Source of the DNA: Funneliformis mosseae
Taxonomy: Eukaryota; Glomeromycota; Glomeromycetes; Glomerales; Glomeraceae
Direction of reading: 5' to 3'
Length of the DNA: 13,012 nt
NCBI GenBank assembly: GCA_910592005.1
Contig: CAJVPP010002965.1
Location: forward strand, 1 to 13,012
Below the pieces are notes generated by a model. That model was not told the origin of the DNA. It ran no database searches and saw only the letters and a list, made by a program, of their open reading frames with translations. Shown here piece by piece: positions 8,731-13,012 of this stretch (position 1 is the stretch's first letter; the number at the start of each line of letters is the position of its first letter). The position numbers and the translations under genes are program-made.

Positions 8731-10100
8731 TTATTTGTCTGTTAATAGTTTATATTTTATAGAGGTGACGAAACGATTCACATCAAACATGAGTTGCTTT
8801 TTGACAAACGATTGAGTTCTTTGACTATTAATCCATACATCTAGGAACTGTATTGACACTTCTTCAGGGGTAATATTGATAGTGGTTGAGCCAAATTTGA
8901 TAGGAACAGGGAGGACATCAACATAGCAGGTCATCAACAGTTTCAATTTGTCTTTGTTGAGCGCAGATCTGGTGAGACTATAAAATTTATCTGCAATGTG
9001 TAAAATTTCTTCTAAATCTTGTTTGGAACTAGCCACCCAGTTTGTATCGTCTATGAACGCAAGTGACAAAATAGAGGCTGATATAGTGCTGGTATTCATG
9101 GAGGTGATGTCAGAAATCCAAGTATGATCAATTATATATCCTTTATTTAGGGAGCCTACTTTGCAGAGTAAGGGGTCCAGGTAGATACATCATACTAAAG
9201 GGGAAATAACTTCTTCTTGGTCAATATCTATCTTGACATTGTATAAGTCAGTAGTTCCCTGTGTGGTAAATACAGCATTTCTTCTCAAAGTAAAGAGGTT
9301 TATGATGAGTTCAGTAGCTAACTTAGGGACTTTGATTCTGTTTAGAGCGAGATGAAGGTAAGACAAATCTACACAATTATAAGCCTTAGAAAGGTCTTGC
9401 ATTAGAATCTAAATTTCTTTATTATTCTCGATAGCATCCTCTAATAGCATATTGATAATTTTTATAGGTGATTCCGTTGAACCTCCTGGCAATCCAGTGA
9501 AGTTTCCTCCTTTAAGAATGTTGTGATTGGCTAATATTCGAGAGAGTCTATTATTAATGATCTTAACAAGACCTTTACGTGCAGTTTTGAGTAGTGTAAT
9601 GGGTCTGGTTTTGGTTATATCACATTCCTATTCTATGATTTTGGGAATAAGGTATATGTGAGCGATTTTTCATTCGTTGGAGATGTCACCTATAGTGAAG
9701 CATATGCAGATAAGTTTCCAAAGAAGTCGCTAAAGCTTGTCTCCAAGGTGAATAATCATTTCATTGGTGATGCTAGAGGGACCAGCTGCTTTATTATTGG
9801 GAAGTGTTCTAAGAACAGCAAGCCATTCATCATATGTGAGAGGTTGCATGAGATTGAAATAGTATTGATCATTAACGTAGTCCTTAGGTTTATATTGCTT
9901 AGACTATCTGAGAGACATAGGGTACACAGGGGTTGAGGGGACAGCAAAGTTTTGGAAATGATCAATTGTAGCTCTCTTAATTTCTTCTGGTTCAATGGTG
10001 AAATGTTTATCATCTAAGTCCTTGTTCATGATAAGCAATCTATCAAGCATTATGGATTGTTTTTTCTAATTCAAGATAGAGGTAATTATTTTGGAGGGGT
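8731..10100 (-). other. Reverse transcriptase domain of LINE ORF2
   Basis: One frame carries the whole domain with only point stops. Visible motifs are NNKAAGPSSITNEMI (LINE motif 0/1), EWKIAHIYLIPK with the Trp codon now TGA, TKTRPITLLKTARKGLVKII (motif 2), GGNFTGLPGGSTESPIKI, motif A QDLSKAYN (catalytic Asp 9394-9396 kept, the second Asp of the usual AYD now Asn), motif B region QEEVISPLV-stop-CIYLDP, and motif C AFIDDTNWVASS (Asp pair 9046-9051 kept). ALNKDKLKLL fits motif D. The catalytic aspartates survive although the polypeptide is interrupted at 9409, 9190 and elsewhere. Confidence 0.9.
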
Positions 10101-10649
10101 CATCTTGCAGGTTGTCACATCGCTTGTCTATAAAGGACTTGATAGCTGATTCTTTTATTTTTTGTATTTTAATTTTAGCTAAAGCTGTTAAAGATTTGTG
10201 AATATCCTTAATTTTTAATTTGACGTTATTGATATTATCACTTTGCAAAGAGGAAGGAAAGTAACACATAGGAAATTTCAATTCTGCAATCAACTTTTCC
10301 ATAATATCCTTGATATAGAACTATTTGAGGGATTCAGGCCAATAGTTTGTTCGTAAAAGTGAGTTTTTAAAACGGAGCAGGAATGAGCTAACTTTCCTGG
10401 CTGCAATAAAAGAGGGGAGCTGATCAAAAGGTTGTTTTATCTCTTTGTTGTGGGAAATCCAAACTTGAGGTATAACACATCTGTTGGCAGTTAAGATGGT
10501 GGCTTTAATATTTGTCTATAGGGTGTTCATATTGCATCTATTAGTGGAGATGTTCGAGAGGTGATCCAGGTTGTGACATCTATAATGAAAATCAGTGTAC
10601 ATAATGAATTCATTCCATTATTTTGTAAGGTACGACCTCGAGCATTTGA

Positions 10650-11400
10650 TTGTGTATGACAATCAGCAAATATTACGAAAATGATCTTATGGTCAGACGA
10701 GTAGAGGATTGGCTGATCTAAGTATAAATAAAGGAATTCTGAAGTGAAGTTGAGTGAGACAAAAATGGTATCAATTCTTGAACTACGTGAGCCTGAGTGG
10801 TATGTGGGTTAGGGTGTATCATGACAAATATCATAAAGGTCTAGGAAGTTCAATGTGAAGAGCCATTTGTAAAAGTTCATTTGCCAGTATAGGGCTTTGC
10901 CATTGTTAATTTGTGACCAGTAGATATTGAAATTCGCATTGAAGTCCCTAGGATAACAGTCCTGAAATCCACTCTGATGCTATCATAAACATGTTTGATG
11001 ATTAATTTGTGTAGGTTAAGCCATTCCGTCTTGATATTAGATTCAGTTAAAGCATGTAAATAGACACAGAAGATGCGAAGTTTGGTATGTTCAGATAAAT
11101 ACAAGTCTATGTAGATAAATCAATCATTATCCAAATAGGCTTTTTGGATGTACACAGCCTAGGATTTTTTAACGAGGATGTCAACTCCAGCATGTAAGTT
11201 AAGGCAGTTGCTCCAAAAGGAAGTGTAATCAGTATCGTATGTATAACAAAAGGATTGGTCAGATTTGTGTCGAGTTTTAGTAAGACCTACGAAATCTGTT
11301 TTAAGATCTGTGAATGTATCATTAATAAATTGGTTTTTAATTGAATATTAAAGTGAATTTACATTATGAGTAGCAAAAGATATAGTAGGTGTGCCTTTTG
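10650..11400 (-). other. APE-type endonuclease domain of LINE ORF2, inactivated
   Basis: The N-terminal motif HNVNSL (His codon 11366-11368, Asn 11363-11365) is present. The motif normally reading T-E-T here reads T-K-T, with Lys at 11276-11278 replacing the metal-binding Glu. A one-base loss in a G run (10946-10948) shifts the frame just before DFNANFNIYW, so the GDFN motif (D-F-N at 10938-10946) is out of frame with what precedes it. GSRSSRIDTIFVS and SSDHKIIFV supply the late Asp and the SDH catalytic His (10689-10697). The family is clear, and the domain is inactive by both substitution and frameshift. Confidence 0.8.
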
Positions 11401-11798
11401 AATTATTTTGATTGTTGGTGGAATATTCTATATGTTTATTGTTGTAATTATTATTTTTATCGATATTTGTATTATTATTAATTATAGTTGTGGGTTAGGT
11501 AATGGGTGAAGTTATTGTAGAGAGGAACCGGATGGCTTTTGCACTTGAGCCATGATTTCAAGCATTTGGGCATTGATGAGCTGTAATTGCTTCTGTTGAT
11601 TAGCGATAACAGAGGCTTATTCATTAATAATTACTTGTGTTTTAAAGTTGATAGGAACTGGTGACTTATTAAAGTTTTCATCTGAAGAGTAATTGGCAAT
11701 ACAAATTCTTTTTTAGGGGTAGAGGTAGACGCAGATTGCTACGCAATAGGCCCGTTATTCGGGATGCTTGATAGTGAAGAAAAGGGTGAGGTATAGAT

Positions 11799-11906
11799 AG
11801 TTGATTGAGCCTTTTCTAGCTTAGCAATATGAGTTTCAAGATCAGATATAGCCTTTTGCATACCTGCGAGTATGCTGAGGATTCTATCTAGCTTATCATT
11901 AGTCAT
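11799..11906 (-). other. Predicted coiled coil in LINE ORF1
   Basis: MTNDKLDRILSILAGMQKAI followed by SDLETHIAKLEKAQ shows heptad-like Leu/Ile/Met spacing with charged flanks. It probably mediates ORF1 multimerisation, as coiled coils do in other LINE ORF1 proteins. This is inference from pattern only. Confidence 0.5.
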
Positions 11907-12182
11907 GTTGTTGTTATTATTAGGATTATAAATTGAGTCATCAATCAAAGAACCTGCGAGGCCTTTATCTTTGGCTTTGCCTTTATCTGTAGCAGATTTA
12001 TTTCTCTCTATAGGAAGAGGTAACTGTTTGTAGTTGGATTAGTGATCGTTGTGTTTCGTGATCAAGGATCTAGTTCTTGCTAGCTTAAAGCGAGTGTATA
12101 GTTTTTGAACGGAGGGAAGCTTGTAAATTGGAATTTTAGATTGATTGACAAGATAATCATTTACTGATAGAACAATTTGAGG

Positions 12183-12224
12183 ACATTTCATGACAATGTG
12201 TTCTGGAGAACCACATTTATGACA
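12183..12224 (-). other. CCHC zinc knuckle in LINE ORF1
   Basis: CHKCGSPEHIVMKC is an exact C-x2-C-x4-H-x4-C retroviral-type zinc knuckle with all four ligands intact. It binds single-stranded nucleic acid in Gag-like and ORF1 proteins. Confidence 0.9.
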
Positions 12225-12470
12225 ACATTTCGCATTAGCTAAGCACCATTGGAGTTCATTATCACTGAATGCAAAAGATTGTTTAATAGCATTATTAAGA
12301 TCTGCCTCTGTTTTAAAATAAAAGACTGCAAAGGGTCAAGATTTATAATTGTTTGAACGAGAAATATAGAGGGCTTTAGCTTTGGTAGCTAAGGTGATGT
12401 CTTGCAGATCCTTAGCGGAGGTGTTGAAGGAAAAATTGGTGAGTCTTATTCTAAAATAATTACGTTATTT
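12225..12470 (-). other. RRM-like domain 2 in LINE ORF1
   Basis: YFRIRLTNFSFNTSAKDLQD resembles an RNP2-type strand plus helix 1. A second strand region with a TGA (...NNYKS*PFAVFYF) resembles RNP1, and KTEADLNNAI resembles helix 2. It ends directly at the zinc knuckle. The fit is weaker than in domain 1. Confidence 0.5.
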
Positions 12471-12509
12471 AACTTGTTCTGGGGTGAGGCAGGCTGGGTA
12501 TACTTAGAC

Positions 12510-12709
12510 GCAATCGTTGCAGATAAAACATGACCATTGAGTATGAAAGAGATTAACACTCTTAGGATCTTTATAAGTGATGTAAGCTTGCTGTCAAAGA
12601 TCTCTGGTAAATATTTGTATAGTAACTATCTTGCTGTATTTAGCAAATATATTGGTGAGCTGTTTCTTTTTAAGGTTAAGATAGATATCAGTGATACAAA
12701 GTGTGTGTT
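12510..12709 (-). other. RRM-like domain 1 in LINE ORF1
   Basis: HTLCITDIYLNLKKKQLTNI reads like RNP2 (L-C-I-T-D-I) followed by helix 1. IFAKYSKIVTIQIFTRD fits the next strand. After an in-frame TGA at 12594-12596, in place of an expected Trp, QQAYITYKDP fits RNP1 (Q-A-Y-I-T-Y). The beta-alpha-beta-beta order is as in RRMs. The call is by eye. Confidence 0.6.
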
Positions 12710-13012
12710 GAGGGAACTGCATATTTTCTTTATAAGTCACATACTGAACCAGCTGATTGATATCCAAATCGGAAAATTTCGCATTAAGGGCTGATTCCAT
12801 AGATTACTGATCATTAAAGTAGATTACGATCAACTGAACAAGATTAACGTAGCAGACGTTAATCCCCCTAAACGTGTCATCAAGAGCGAAGTGAGCATTA
12901 ACAATCTTCAAAATAGTAGCAGTGGGAAGGTCCTTGGGCTTTTGAGAATGGTTGCTGCACAAGCAAATGGGATTGAACGAGTAATAACTGTGAAATCTTT
13001 GTTTTGATCTAT

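Larger units (their letters stand above)
6173..11497 (-). pseudogene. LINE ORF2: endonuclease, reverse transcriptase and RNase H polyprotein, broken
   Basis: ORF2 nicks the target DNA and copies the element RNA onto it. The readable frame starts just after the ORF1 stop (TAA 11495-11497, then an Asn-rich leader). Domains in order are APE-type endonuclease (about 11400-10650), a linker, reverse transcriptase (about 10100-8731), a thumb/linker region, RNase H (about 7560-7100) and a C-terminal CCHC (6757-6707). It then reads KYRCNLLIIKERLMNITKQD and ends at a TAG (6221-6223) or TAA (6173-6175). Frameshifts lie at about 10946, 10612-10625 and in 8030-8390. Otherwise long stretches stay in one frame with scattered single stops, for example 10066, 9409, 9190, 8731, 7397, 6992, 6782, 6713 and 6467. 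At about 1,775 codons it has a plausible length for an RNase H-bearing LINE. It is dead as a protein. Confidence 0.85.
5990..13012 (-). mobile_element. LINE (non-LTR retrotransposon), nearly full length, inactive, 5' end outside window
   Basis: The minus strand holds, in order, a two-RRM and CCHC ORF1, an APE-type endonuclease, a reverse transcriptase, RNase H, a C-terminal CCHC motif, a 3' UTR with AATAAA and a poly(A) tail (T run 5990-6002). There are no LTRs, protease or integrase. This architecture fits RNase H-bearing clades such as Tad1 or I. I cannot assign a clade without an alignment. The base composition is visibly less AT-rich than 393-5989, consistent with a more recent arrival than the flanking relics. 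Both ORFs carry stops and frameshifts, so the copy cannot move by itself. The 5' UTR and the N-terminus of ORF1 lie beyond 13012. Confidence 0.9.
11512..13012 (-). pseudogene. LINE ORF1: RNA-binding protein with RRM-like domains and CCHC knuckle, broken
   Basis: ORF1 proteins of LINEs coat the element RNA and act as chaperones during target-primed reverse transcription. The N-terminus is outside the window. ITRSIPFACAATILKSP near 12950-12990 is followed by a one-base loss near 12940. Then a single frame runs to 11739 with stops at 12804, 12594 and several more. It holds a first RRM-like unit, a second RRM-like unit, the zinc knuckle at 12183-12224, a basic linker (RNKSATDKGKAKDKG) and a coiled coil (about 11799-11906). 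After a TAG at 11739 and a shift near 11700 the C-terminus continues as NQQKQLQLINAQMLEIMAQ, ending at TAA 11512-11514. RRM plus CCHC matches the type often called type I ORF1p. ORF2 begins within a few bases of the end. Confidence 0.8.

Noticed and set aside
9756..10013. An 85-codon minus-strand ORF inside the LINE
   Set aside because: It overlaps the RT in another frame. The true frame there reads TYDEWLAVLRTLPNNKAAGP and matches LINE reverse transcriptases.
1..13012. CRISPR array, tRNA, rRNA, prokaryotic operon or phage-like system
   Set aside because: No regularly spaced repeats, no cloverleaf or conserved rRNA segment and no ribosome-binding-site pattern were seen. The poly(A) tails, intron and LINE/Crypton content point to a eukaryotic repeat region.
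5990..13012. The LINE as an active or coding-complete element
   Set aside because: Multiple stops in both ORFs, at least three ORF2 frameshifts and loss of the endonuclease Glu exclude autonomous activity of this copy, unless sequencing errors explain them, which the stop pattern does not suggest.

Overview
The window looks like an extremely AT-rich eukaryotic genome, most likely fungal. Reasons are the poly(A)-ended retroelements, a Crypton-type recombinase fragment with a spliceosomal-type intron (GTATGT...TATTAAC...TAG), and a LINE whose protein style matches, from memory, elements of arbuscular mycorrhizal fungi (Glomeromycotina, Rhizophagus-like). The organism is an inference. I see no prokaryotic gene organisation, no intact host gene, no tRNA or rRNA and no CRISPR array. 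Essentially everything recognisable is a decayed mobile element.

Layout, left to right. 1-392 (+): the 3' end of a retroposed element, with a C-terminal coding fragment, a 3' UTR, AATAAA and a 27-base A run. 393-1268: AT-rich DNA with no gene. 1269-2574 (+): a broken Crypton-like tyrosine recombinase with a likely 66-bp intron. 2575-2986: nothing recognised. 2987-3546 (+): a broken gene I do not recognise. 3547-4045: AT-rich, with a promoter-like cluster and a 20-bp palindrome. 4046-4261 (-): a doubtful ORF relic. 4262-4561: nothing recognised. 4562-5990 (-): a broken transposase-like gene of the DUF7869 kind. 5990-13012 (-): about 7 kb of a non-LTR retrotransposon (LINE), running off the right edge at its 5' side.

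The LINE has two ORFs. ORF1 has two RRM-like folds, a CCHC zinc knuckle and a coiled coil. ORF2 has an APE-type endonuclease, a reverse transcriptase, RNase H and a C-terminal CCHC motif. Both carry many in-frame stops and a few frameshifts. The endonuclease has lost a catalytic Glu, while the RT motif A and C aspartates and the RNase H acidic residues remain. The LINE's poly(A) end abuts the N-terminal side of the DUF7869-like remnant in the same orientation, which suggests one element inserted into or beside another.

I find no convincing novel functional system. The points most worth checking are the nested insertion, the phase-preserving Crypton intron, the unrecognised broken gene at 2987-3546, and the transition-like bias of the stop codons.
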